From an uncultured Lachnospiraceae bacterium (lineage in GTDB: Bacteria; Bacillota; Clostridia; Lachnospirales; Lachnospiraceae), in NCBI GenBank assembly GCA_900539175.1, contig UQAW01000088.1:1-13548 (forward strand): a DNA stretch of 13,548 bases. The letters run 5' to 3'. This document shows, piece by piece, positions 1-6,263 of this stretch (position 1 is the stretch's first letter; every line of letters starts with the position of its first letter). The position numbers and the translations under genes are program-made. Under the pieces are notes generated by a model, which worked only from the letters and a program-made list of their open reading frames with translations, did not search any database and was not told the origin of the DNA.

Positions 1-54
1 GTCATGCCTTTTCATGCAAGCATGAAAAGCATGACCTTTTGACGCTTGTATCAT
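1..54. repeat. Palindromic intergenic repeat, copy 1 (cut by the window start)
   Basis: Positions 1-17 and 20-35 form a near-perfect hairpin: GTCATGC, a bulged C, TTTTCATGC, a two-base loop, then the complementary arm. The reverse complement of 9-54 matches 940-985 at 41 of 46 positions without gaps, so this is one of two inverted copies of the same element. The outer left arm would lie before the window start. It could also act as a terminator for the gene upstream of the window, but only a short T run (37-40) follows the stem. Confidence 0.75.
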
Positions 55-97
55 AATAAAAAATATAATGATGGTAGATGAAACGAAAAAAATACAA

Positions 98-103
98 TAT
101 AAT
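98..103 (+). promoter_or_regulatory. Possible -10 box for the acetyltransferase gene
   Basis: A perfect TATAAT at 98-103 lies in an AT-rich stretch upstream of the acetyltransferase. The hexamer 17 bases upstream (75-80, TAGATG) is a poor -35, so this is tentative. A perfect 10-bp palindrome, GGTCATGACC, at 161-170 lies between this box and the gene and could be an operator. Confidence 0.3.
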
Positions 104-218
104 TATAACAATGTTTGAAAGAAAAACCAATATAACGGGCTGCGTGATGCAGTAGATCGAGGTCATGACCGTTTGGTTTCGGGTCTTTTATAAAAAATCA
201 GAGTTGGAGGAAGTTTCT

Positions 219-854
219 ATGAATAACAGGGAACGAAGAGATTTGGGAATGGCATATATTTCAGATGCATCTGTTATGGAGGAACAAAAGCGGTGCAGGA
301 AGATTTTACAGAGGCTGAATACGGCGGACCGTTCTGATTTTGATGAAATCGGAAGAATTGTTAAGGAATTATTTGGAAAATCAGAGGGGGCTTTTTTAAA
401 TCCGCCGTTTTATTGTGATTATGGTTTCCATATTGAAGTGGGGAAGAATTTTTTTGCTAATTATAATTGTACAATTATCGATGTGGCAAAAGTAACGATT
501 GGGGATAATTGCCAGATGGCGCCAAACGTGGCAATCTATACGGCAGGACATCCTGTGCATCCGGTATCCAGAAATTCCATGTATGAGTATGGAATCGAAG
601 TATCCATTGGGGATAATGTGTGGATCGGCGGGAATACGGTTATCCTTCCGGGTGTTCATATCGGGAGCAATACGGTAATCGGCGCAGGGAGTGTTGTCAC
701 AAAAGATATTCCGGAATGGGTGATTGCGGCTGGAAATCCATGTAAAGTGATTCGGGAAATTACAAATGCAGATAAGGAATTTTACTTCAAAGGAAAAAAA
801 TTTGATGCGGAGGCATGGGGTGTAATTAAGGAGTTGGAGAATGGAGAACTGTGA
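219..854 (+). CDS. Sugar O-acetyltransferase (maltose/galactoside acetyltransferase type)
   Basis: This is a 211-aa hexapeptide-repeat acetyltransferase that transfers acetyl from acetyl-CoA to a sugar hydroxyl, as Maa and LacA do in the cytoplasm. Residues about 8-55 match the N-terminal maltose-acetyltransferase cap. From about residue 70 there are left-handed beta-helix repeats (VTIGDNCQM, VSIGDNVWIGGNTVILPGVHIG, NTVIGAGSVV). The TAGHP motif carries the expected catalytic histidine, H111. The end, PEWVIAAGNPCKVIR, is typical of the family, and the length is normal. The ATG at 219 is chosen over the in-frame ATG at 165 because GGAGG (206-210) sits 8 bases ahead of it and because homology begins there. 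The gene stands alone between two inverted repeats. The acceptor sugar cannot be told from sequence. Confidence 0.92.
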   Translation: MNNRERRDLGMAYISDASVMEEQKRCRKILQRLNTADRSDFDEIGRIVKELFGKSEGAFLNPPFYCDYGFHIEVGKNFFANYNCTIIDVAKVTIGDNCQMAPNVAIYTAGHPVHPVSRNSMYEYGIEVSIGDNVWIGGNTVILPGVHIGSNTVIGAGSVVTKDIPEWVIAAGNPCKVIREITNADKEFYFKGKKFDAEAWGVIKELENGEL

Positions 855-904
855 TGAAACGATAAGTGAGTTTTGGGTAGGAGCATATTGACAAAATCGA
901 GAAA

Positions 905-933
905 TTGACGTTCCAGATTTTTTATAATAAAAT
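905..933 (+). promoter_or_regulatory. Sigma-A promoter ahead of the decayed kinase region
   Basis: TTGACG (905-910) and TAAAAT (928-933) are separated by exactly 17 bases. A second TTGACA lies at 888-893 without a matching -10. This promoter probably drove the old kinase/response regulator operon and may still serve the intact response regulator at 1317. The palindromic repeat starts 7 bases downstream, so it lies in the transcribed leader. Confidence 0.55.
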
Positions 934-939
934 TATAGT

Positions 940-985
940 ATGATACCAGGGTCAAAAGGTTATGCTTTTTGTGCTTGCATGAAAA
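940..985. repeat. Palindromic intergenic repeat, copy 2 (inverted relative to copy 1)
   Basis: Matches the reverse complement of 9-54 at 41 of 46 bases without gaps, including GTCAAAAGG and TGCTTGCATGAAAA. The core can pair as CTTTTTGTGC with GCATGAAAAAG. It lies between the 905-933 promoter and the small ORF that follows. The first possible start codons of that ORF (940, 979) come from the repeat itself. Confidence 0.75.
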
Positions 986-987
986 AG

Positions 988-1134
988 ATGGATAGAAAAA
1001 CAATTAATAAATGTAAAAAATATATAATTGCAGTGATCGTACTCCTGTTGGGCGTTATAACGGGTTGTTTTGCTGGCAGGCAGACAAGCAGGAGTGAACA
1101 CAAGAATATGGAGAGACAAGAGGGGTATATGTAG
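988..1134 (+). CDS. Small membrane or lipoprotein-like ORF, probably a gene remnant
   Basis: A 48-codon frame beginning MDRKTINKCKKY has a basic N-terminus, a hydrophobic stretch (IIAVIVLLLGVITG) and a cysteine in an ITGC context resembling a lipoprotein signal. It then stops 21 residues later. In-frame ATGs at 979 and 940 lie in the palindromic repeat, and I see no good ribosome binding site for any of them. It could be the N-terminus of the degraded sensor kinase (first membrane segment) or of a lost substrate-binding lipoprotein. The short length, position and lack of SD make a functional gene unlikely. Confidence 0.35.
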   Translation: MDRKTINKCKKYIIAVIVLLLGVITGCFAGRQTSRSEHKNMERQEGYM

Positions 1135-1324
1135 AGTTCTTGATGGATGAATCATTTCCTGAGTATGATACGGAAAATTAATATCAGTGTTCCAAGTATG
1201 ATCTTACAGCCGATTGTGGAAAACTGTATCAAGCATGGGTTTGATGAAATCGAACGGAAAAAATATGGGAACAGAAGTGGCAGTTTTTATTCCTGCCAAA
1301 TACAAGGAGGGCAAAAATGTATAA
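1125..1324 (+). pseudogene. Remnant of a YesM-type sensor histidine kinase
   Basis: Three pieces of one kinase survive in different frames. Frame A (about 1125-1175) reads VYVEFLMDESFPEYDTEN and then a stop, like the segment before the kinase core. Frame B (about 1165-1260) reads ISVPSMILQPIVENCIKHGF, the classic His_kinase/HATPase N-box of YesM/LytS-like kinases. Frame C (1265-1324) reads MGTEVAVFIPAKYKEGKNV and then a stop, which is the usual end of a HATPase_c domain. The stop overlaps the response regulator start at 1317, as in an intact kinase-regulator operon. The G1/G2 nucleotide-binding boxes between frames B and C are missing, as are the sensor and HAMP regions. The gene therefore carries frameshifts plus internal deletion and cannot make a working kinase. 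Confidence 0.8.
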
Positions 1325-2921
1325 GATTATGATTGCGGATGATGAGGGGATTGTGATAGATACATTGAAGTTTATCATTGAGAAAAATTTGGGGGATCAG
1401 TGTATCATAAAATCTGCAAAAACCGGAAGGAAAGTGATGGAACTGGCAGAGTATTTTTGTCCGGACATTGCATTTATGGATATTCAGATGCCGGGAATCA
1501 ATGGGATCGAAGCAATGAAGGAGATACGTAAGGGTAATTCCAATGTGATATTTATAGTGGCAAGTACATTTGACAAATTTGATTATGCAAAAGAAGCTAT
1601 CGGAATCGATGTGTTAAAGTATATCAAGAAACCAATTGATAAAAATGTCATTGTAGAAGTTCTGAATCAGGCGATAAATCAGGTAGATGATGTAAAAGAA
1701 AAAAGGAGTAGTGATCTTGCCAACAAAGAAAAGTTGGAGATTGTAACACCGATTATTGAAAATGGGTTTATACACGCGTTTCTTTATCAGAATCGTGAGA
1801 AGGAAGAATTGGAGAATTTCAAGACGCTTCTGGGGATAGAAACGTGCAGCGGTTATATGATGGCAGTACAGTTCGGAGTGTTGACAGATGAAGAACGCAT
1901 GGGGAATATTGCCGATGTCAGCGTACGTCTGCAGAAGGAATATCATAAGATTCGGGAGAAGGTGAAATCTTATTTTGAATGTTGTGTCAGCAACATGTTG
2001 GGCAATCTGATTCTTGTTTTTGTACCCCTGGAAATTCCGGATCAAATGGACGAATATGAGTTTCGTATTCAAATCATTGATCTGGCAAGGAAGATGGTGC
2101 GTGACCTTCGTTCTTCCTTCCGTGCAAGGTTCCGTGCAGGGATTGGTTCTGTATATCATGATGATGATATGACTTTATCCTATCATGAAGCGATGAAATC
2201 CTTGACCTATGACAGTACAGATTCTGTGGTTCATGTGAATGATTTGCCGCTGCGCTGCAATTATGAGACGGATTACCCCATTGATGTGGAAAAAAAGCTT
2301 TTCAAATATATTCAGGAAGGGAATCTGAACAAGTCTGTGTATTATGCGAAATGTTTTTTTGAATGGATGATTGAAAATTATAGTTCCAATATGATAGATA
2401 TTAAACTAAAGGTGTTGGAATTGGTATTGCAGGCAGAGCATATTGGTTATGAAAGCGGCGGAATGTTTTATCGTTTTACCGGAAGAAGTGAATATCTGCA
2501 GAATATTATGGAGATAAAAGAATATCAACAGTTGGAAGCTTGGCTCGAAACAAAGATTGAGAATGTATGCTGCTGCATTTCCGTCAAAAAAGAGGAGAAT
2601 ATGGCTGCTGTTGTAGCAAAGGGTCAGATTTATATCGAAGAAAACTATCAGAAAGATATTTTCCTGGATGATGTTTCCCGGCAATTGAATATCAGTCCTT
2701 ATTATTTCAGTAAAGTATTTAAGAAAAAAGTGGGAAAGAATTTTATTGAGTATCTGACCGATGTCCGTATGGAAAAGGCAAAAGAACTGCTTCGCAATTC
2801 ATCTAAGAGTATTAAGGAAATTTGTTTGGAAGTGGGATATGCCGATTCCAGTTATTTCAGCCGTATCTTTAAGAAAAATGTAGGGGTGTCTCCGAAGGAA
2901 TACAAGGAAGAAAACAGATGA
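1317..2921 (+). CDS. YesN-type response regulator (REC plus AraC-type DNA-binding domain)
   Basis: This is a 534-aa cytoplasmic transcription regulator. Residues 1-120 are a receiver domain with acidic pair D8/D9, phospho-acceptor D55 (FMDIQMPG), S83 and K105 before P106, all intact. Residues about 130-430 are the long middle region common in YesN proteins. It includes a degenerate GGDEF-like segment ending in RAGIGSVY and SYHEAMKSLTY. Residues about 432-534 hold two helix-turn-helix units of the AraC family (FLDDVSRQLNISPYYFSKVF and KEICLEVGYADSSYFSRIF). AAGGAGGG at 1304-1311 gives a strong start. Such regulators usually control carbohydrate uptake operons with a partner YesM kinase. Here the kinase directly upstream is broken, so this protein is an orphan unless another kinase serves it. 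No transport operon follows. Confidence 0.93.
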   Translation: MYKIMIADDEGIVIDTLKFIIEKNLGDQCIIKSAKTGRKVMELAEYFCPDIAFMDIQMPGINGIEAMKEIRKGNSNVIFIVASTFDKFDYAKEAIGIDVLKYIKKPIDKNVIVEVLNQAINQVDDVKEKRSSDLANKEKLEIVTPIIENGFIHAFLYQNREKEELENFKTLLGIETCSGYMMAVQFGVLTDEERMGNIADVSVRLQKEYHKIREKVKSYFECCVSNMLGNLILVFVPLEIPDQMDEYEFRIQIIDLARKMVRDLRSSFRARFRAGIGSVYHDDDMTLSYHEAMKSLTYDSTDSVVHVNDLPLRCNYETDYPIDVEKKLFKYIQEGNLNKSVYYAKCFFEWMIENYSSNMIDIKLKVLELVLQAEHIGYESGGMFYRFTGRSEYLQNIMEIKEYQQLEAWLETKIENVCCCISVKKEENMAAVVAKGQIYIEENYQKDIFLDDVSRQLNISPYYFSKVFKKKVGKNFIEYLTDVRMEKAKELLRNSSKSIKEICLEVGYADSSYFSRIFKKNVGVSPKEYKEENR

Positions 2922-3022
2922 ATTTGCGCGTAAAGGTTTGCGGGAATCTTCCGGAGGTCATTCCGCTTCTGGAGCATGTTTGTAAAATTAATCAGAAGGA
3001 TGTACAGGGATCGAGATTTTAG
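2918..3022 (+). pseudogene. Short ORF overlapping the regulator stop, probably a truncated third gene
   Basis: The regulator ends in ATGA, so an ATG at 2918 overlaps its TGA. It opens a 34-codon frame that begins MNLRVKVCGNLPEVIPLLE and ends at a TAG at 3020-3022. Such overlaps are typical of translationally coupled operon genes. The ORF runs 35 bases into the 3' end of the convergent merR gene, and its last residues look like readthrough into unrelated sequence. I do not recognise the family. It may be the start of a gene cut off by a rearrangement near 2985, or a chance ORF. Confidence 0.35.
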
Positions 3023-3830
3023 TTATGTAATCAGCTTCATTGTCAACTGCAATTTCATCCAGAATTGCTTCTTTATAAAGGAATTCACCGGGATGGTACG
3101 GATGCTGCCGAAGGAAATGAAGAAGTTTGGCATAGGCGTCTGAAGCATTATAATAATTTCCTTTCAGGTAGGTAACAGCGTAAAGTCCGGCTGGTTTCAG
3201 ATGGAAGGGGTGTCCCGATGGTTTGTCGAGAACTTTTGTAAAAAAGTAGGCATATGTATCCCAGTTCTGAGTAAGAAGAGACTGAGTGCTGATCATGGCC
3301 CCATAGGGGTGTCCGGCGTTCAAGTGATTGTGATTGCAGTATCCGATGTGTTCACAGAGTTTGCGGATAATGATGTCATGGTCGGAAGTATCCAGACGCG
3401 GACTGGTAACCAGATATTCTTCCGGGACTTTCTCAAGCTGGATATCCTGACTGCGGTCGGATACTTCCGGGGATTCGCTTAGAGAAACGAGATGCAGTTT
3501 TGTTCGGATTACCTGTTCGATTTTTCTGAGCCGTTCTTGTTCTGCGAGAACTTTTATATACTGCTCTTCCAGAAGTATTTTTAAAGCTTCCGGATTCCGG
3601 TGGTCAATATATTGCTTGATTTCTTTTAAGGGCATACCGATTTCACGAAGACAGGTGATGGTAAAGAAGACGTCACACTGGCTTTCGCTGTAAAATCGGT
3701 AGCCCTTTTCATCTGTATAGGCAGGAGAAAAGAGTCCGATCTCATCGTAGTGAAAAAGGGTGCGCTTATTGGTATTACATAATCTGGCAAATTCACCGGT
3801 TTTTATACATGGATTGTGTAATTTCTGCAT
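2988..3830 (-). CDS. MerR-family regulator with GyrI-like (BmrR-type) effector domain
   Basis: This is a 280-aa transcription activator/repressor. Residues about 9-35 form the MerR winged helix-turn-helix (TGEFARLCNTNKRTLFHYDE, then IGLFSP), with the wing at GYRFYS (43-48). Residues about 80-115 form the dimerising coiled coil. Residues about 130-280 form a GyrI-like small-molecule domain containing the GLYAVTYLKGNY and EFLYKEAILDEIAV segments seen in BmrR/BltR relatives. GGAGGG (complement of 3842-3847) lies about 11 bases before the ATG, a little far but acceptable; the next upstream ATG is out of frame. It is divergent from the aminotransferase operon and shares its control region, so it very likely senses a substrate or product of that operon. 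There are no cysteines in a metal-binding pattern, so a metal effector is unlikely. Confidence 0.92.
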   Translation of the reverse strand: MQKLHNPCIKTGEFARLCNTNKRTLFHYDEIGLFSPAYTDEKGYRFYSESQCDVFFTITCLREIGMPLKEIKQYIDHRNPEALKILLEEQYIKVLAEQERLRKIEQVIRTKLHLVSLSESPEVSDRSQDIQLEKVPEEYLVTSPRLDTSDHDIIIRKLCEHIGYCNHNHLNAGHPYGAMISTQSLLTQNWDTYAYFFTKVLDKPSGHPFHLKPAGLYAVTYLKGNYYNASDAYAKLLHFLRQHPYHPGEFLYKEAILDEIAVDNEADYITKISIPVHPSD

Positions 3831-3847
3831 AAATATACATTCCCTCC

Positions 3848-3878
3848 TTGACTATACCGTTACGGTATACTTTATTAT
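3848..3878 (+). promoter_or_regulatory. MerR-type promoter (19-bp spacer) of the aminotransferase operon
   Basis: TTGACT (3848-3853) and TATTAT (3873-3878) are separated by 19 bases. This over-long spacer is the signature of promoters that MerR proteins activate by untwisting the DNA. The MerR operator palindrome fills most of the spacer. Expected start of transcription is near 3885. Confidence 0.75.
3853..3869. promoter_or_regulatory. MerR operator palindrome
   Basis: TATACCGT, a central T, then ACGGTATA form a perfect 17-base inverted repeat centred at 3861. It lies inside the spacer of the + strand promoter and just downstream of the merR -10, so one bound dimer could activate the operon and repress merR. 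The half-site resembles the GTA/TAC-rich sites of BmrR-like regulators. Confidence 0.8.
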
Positions 3879-3902
3879 ATTCCTATTACAGAGTTTCGTC
3901 AA
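3874..3902 (-). promoter_or_regulatory. Promoter of the merR gene
   Basis: On the minus strand TTGACG (3902-3897) and TATAAT (3879-3874) have an ideal 17-base spacer. The -10 box overlaps that of the divergent operon promoter (3873-3878). Expected start is about 3867, within the operator, so MerR should repress its own synthesis. Confidence 0.75.
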
Positions 3903-3957
3903 ATCAGTGAACATGTCAGTACACCAGGCGGAATCGCCAGAGAAAGGAGGCTGCCGT

Positions 3958-3993
3958 TTGAGGGCAGAAAGAAGATATGCCGAAATTAAGTGA
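3958..3993 (+). CDS. Possible 11-codon upstream ORF in the operon leader
   Basis: The only strong ribosome binding site before the aminotransferase, AAAGGAGG at 3943-3950, is 26 bases from its ATG but 7 bases from a TTG at 3958. That TTG opens the frame MRAERRYAEIK and a stop. The frame overlaps the aminotransferase start (3977) by 17 bases. An ATG at 3913 in the same frame has no SD. The uORF may deliver ribosomes to the weak site at 3977 by coupling. It could also be accidental. Confidence 0.35.
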   Translation: MRAERRYAEIK

Positions 3994-5158
3994 AAGAGTT
4001 GGAACATTTACTGATTCTGTAATTCGCAGAATGACCAGAATCAGTGATGAGTATGGAGCGATTAATTTATCTCAGGGGTTTCCTGATTTTGATCCGCCGA
4101 AAGAGATCATGGAGGCACTGGCAAAGGCGGCTTATGCAGGTCCTCATCAGTATTCGGTGACATTTGGAGCGGAGAATTTCAGGGAGGCATTGGCAAGGAA
4201 GCAGGGAAAAGCCATCCAAAGGACGATTGATCCAGAAAAAGAAATTGTGGTGACTTGCGGCGGTACAGAGGCTATGATGTGTGCGATGATGACTATCTGC
4301 AATCCGGGAGACAAGGTTATGGTATTTTCGCCGTTTTATGAAAACTACGGGGCAGATGCGATTTTATCCGGGGCAGAACCAATCTATATTCCACTGGTTC
4401 CGCCGGAATATCAGTTTGATATCCGCCTTGTAGAGAAAGGATTCCGGGAGGGTGCCAAGGCAATTATTGTCTGCAATCCGTCCAATCCCTGCGGAAAGGT
4501 ATTTTCGAGAGAAGAATTGATGCAGATTGGAGCATTGGCTGTCAGGTATGACGCCTTTGTGGTGACGGATGAAGTTTATGAGCATATGGTGTATGCACCA
4601 TATCATCACACCTGTATGGCTTCTCTGCCGGGGATGTATGAACATACGATTACCTGTAATTCTTTGTCGAAGACGTATTCGATTACCGGATGGCGCCTGG
4701 GTTATCTGATCGGACCGGAGGAAGTGATCGAGGCGGCAAAGAAGGTACATGATTTTCTGACAGTCGGAGCAGCGGCACCTCTGCAGGAAGCAGCAGTGGC
4801 AGGGCTGAACTTTCCGGAATCTTATTATGAAGAATTGTTGAAAACCTATACGAAAAAACGGAATGTTTTTCTGGAGGGTCTGGACCGAATTGGTTTGAAG
4901 CACAATGTCCCTCAGGGAACTTATTTTGTCCTGATCGACATTCAGGAGTTTTTGGATCTGCCGCAGTTTGAGGGTTATACGGATCTGGAATTTTGCGAGT
5001 GGATGATTCAGAATATCGGTGTGGCGGCTGTGCCGGGGTCCAGTTTCTTCAAAGAAGAAGTGAATCATCTGATTCGGCTTCATTTTGCAAGGGAAAAGGA
5101 AACAATAGATGAGGCACTTGCCCGTCTGGAAAAAATGACAGCGTTGTTGAAAGGATGA
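3977..5158 (+). CDS. PLP-dependent class I/II aminotransferase (YbdL/KAT-like)
   Basis: This 393-aa, full-length fold-type I enzyme uses PLP to convert an amino acid to its 2-oxo acid in the cytoplasm. Landmarks are the N-terminal NLSQGFPDFDPP, CNPSNPCGK (167-174), TDEVYEH with D198 for the PLP ring nitrogen, and SLSKTYSITGWRLGY with the Schiff-base lysine K232. VPGSSFF and LIRLHFAR follow, with R367 as the likely carboxylate-binding arginine. This pattern fits the kynurenine/methionine/aromatic branch (E. coli YbdL, a methionine aminotransferase) better than classical AspC. In-frame TGA at 3959 rules out a longer start. The SD next to the ATG is weak (AGAAAGAAG). It is first in an operon with the dehydrogenase 10 bases downstream. 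Exact amino acid specificity is not readable. Confidence 0.9.
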   Translation: MPKLSERVGTFTDSVIRRMTRISDEYGAINLSQGFPDFDPPKEIMEALAKAAYAGPHQYSVTFGAENFREALARKQGKAIQRTIDPEKEIVVTCGGTEAMMCAMMTICNPGDKVMVFSPFYENYGADAILSGAEPIYIPLVPPEYQFDIRLVEKGFREGAKAIIVCNPSNPCGKVFSREELMQIGALAVRYDAFVVTDEVYEHMVYAPYHHTCMASLPGMYEHTITCNSLSKTYSITGWRLGYLIGPEEVIEAAKKVHDFLTVGAAAPLQEAAVAGLNFPESYYEELLKTYTKKRNVFLEGLDRIGLKHNVPQGTYFVLIDIQEFLDLPQFEGYTDLEFCEWMIQNIGVAAVPGSSFFKEEVNHLIRLHFAREKETIDEALARLEKMTALLKG

Positions 5159-5168
5159 GGAGGAAGGA

Positions 5169-6242
5169 ATGAATTCTTATTCCGTATATTTTGTTGATTA
5201 TACAATCGGTACAGATGCTTATGAGAAGGTGACAAAGATCTGCCGAAGTGTTGGAAAGCGAGTATTCCTGATTGGTGGTGCGAAGGCACTTCAGGCGGCC
5301 AGGGGTGTGTTGGAGGAAGCAATTGCGGGAAGTGATCTGGAAATCGTGGATACGGTGCTTTTTGGAGAAGAGTGTACCTATGCCGGGATTGCGCACTTGG
5401 CGGAATGTGCGCTTCAATGTAAAGCAGATATGATTTTTGGCATGGGAGGCGGAAAAGCCTTGGATACAGCAAAAGGGGCTGCATATAAGGCGGAACTTCC
5501 GGTATTTACTTTTCCAACCATAGCAGCAACCTGTGCGGCTGCAACGGCTTTGTCGGTGGTTTATAAGGAGGACGGTAATTTTGACAGTTTTTACTTCTAT
5601 GATCGTCCGGCAAGACATTGTTTTATTCAGCTTCCGGTGATTGCAGATGCCCCTGCCAAATACTTAAGAGCCGGGATGGGGGATACTATCGGCAAATATT
5701 TCGAATGTCATTTTGCGGCGAGAGGGGATCAACTGGCACACAGTTCCGCTCTTGGAAGAGAAATCAGCAATCTGTGTTACAGGCCGCTTCTGGTACACGG
5801 TGTTCAGGCACTTAACGATTGCATGGAGGGAAAGGCAACGTATGAGTTGGAGCAGACAGTTTTAGCGAACATTATCAGTACGGGACTGGTTTCCCTGATG
5901 GTGTTGGATGCTTATAACTGCGCGATCGCCCATTCCGTTTATTATGGTTTGGTATTACTGCCAGGATTTGAGGAAACGTTCCTGCATGGGGATGTGGTAG
6001 CTTATGGGGTATTGGTGCAACTGGCTGTGGACGGGCAGGCAGAAGAAATGCAGAGGTTAAAATCATTCCTGACGGAGCTTGGAATTCCTACAACACTTGG
6101 GGAGATGGGAGTGAAACTGGAGCGCTCATATCTGAAGGAGGTACTGACTGAGACGGTGACAGGCCCAGATATGGAGCATATTCCCTATGCGGTTACGGAG
6201 GATATGATTTTTGATGCCATGCGGAAAGTGGAAGCTTTATAA
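5169..6242 (+). CDS. Iron-type alcohol dehydrogenase family oxidoreductase (GldA/HcxA-like)
   Basis: A 357-aa member of the glycerol dehydrogenase/hydroxycarboxylate dehydrogenase group. GMGGGKALDTAK (91-102) is the dinucleotide-binding loop. D172 (GMGDT), H255 (AHSVYYG) and H273 (FLHGD) occupy the three metal-ligand positions of GldA-type enzymes. AGGAGG is 4 bases from the ATG. Sitting next to a YbdL-like aminotransferase it mirrors E. coli ybdL and ybdH, where YbdH (HcxA) reduces 2-oxo acids to 2-hydroxy acids. A 2-oxo acid reductase is therefore more likely here than a true glycerol dehydrogenase, since no dihydroxyacetone kinase or other glycerol gene is nearby. The cofactor choice (NADH or NADPH) and substrate are inferred, not seen. 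Confidence 0.87.
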   Translation: MNSYSVYFVDYTIGTDAYEKVTKICRSVGKRVFLIGGAKALQAARGVLEEAIAGSDLEIVDTVLFGEECTYAGIAHLAECALQCKADMIFGMGGGKALDTAKGAAYKAELPVFTFPTIAATCAAATALSVVYKEDGNFDSFYFYDRPARHCFIQLPVIADAPAKYLRAGMGDTIGKYFECHFAARGDQLAHSSALGREISNLCYRPLLVHGVQALNDCMEGKATYELEQTVLANIISTGLVSLMVLDAYNCAIAHSVYYGLVLLPGFEETFLHGDVVAYGVLVQLAVDGQAEEMQRLKSFLTELGIPTTLGEMGVKLERSYLKEVLTETVTGPDMEHIPYAVTEDMIFDAMRKVEAL

Positions 6243-6263
6243 AAAGTACAAGGAGAAGAGAAG

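Noticed and set aside
165..218. Longer N-terminus of the acetyltransferase starting at 165
   Set aside because: No ribosome site precedes 165, the extra 18 residues fall outside the family alignment, and a strong SD precedes 219.
2940..2967. GCGGGAAT/ATTCCGC hairpin after the response regulator
   Set aside because: It has a bulge and no following T run, so it does not look like an intrinsic terminator.
4364..5618. Minus-strand open frames opposite the aminotransferase and dehydrogenase
   Set aside because: They lack recognisable motifs and hydrophobic pattern and overlap two genes with complete catalytic residues.
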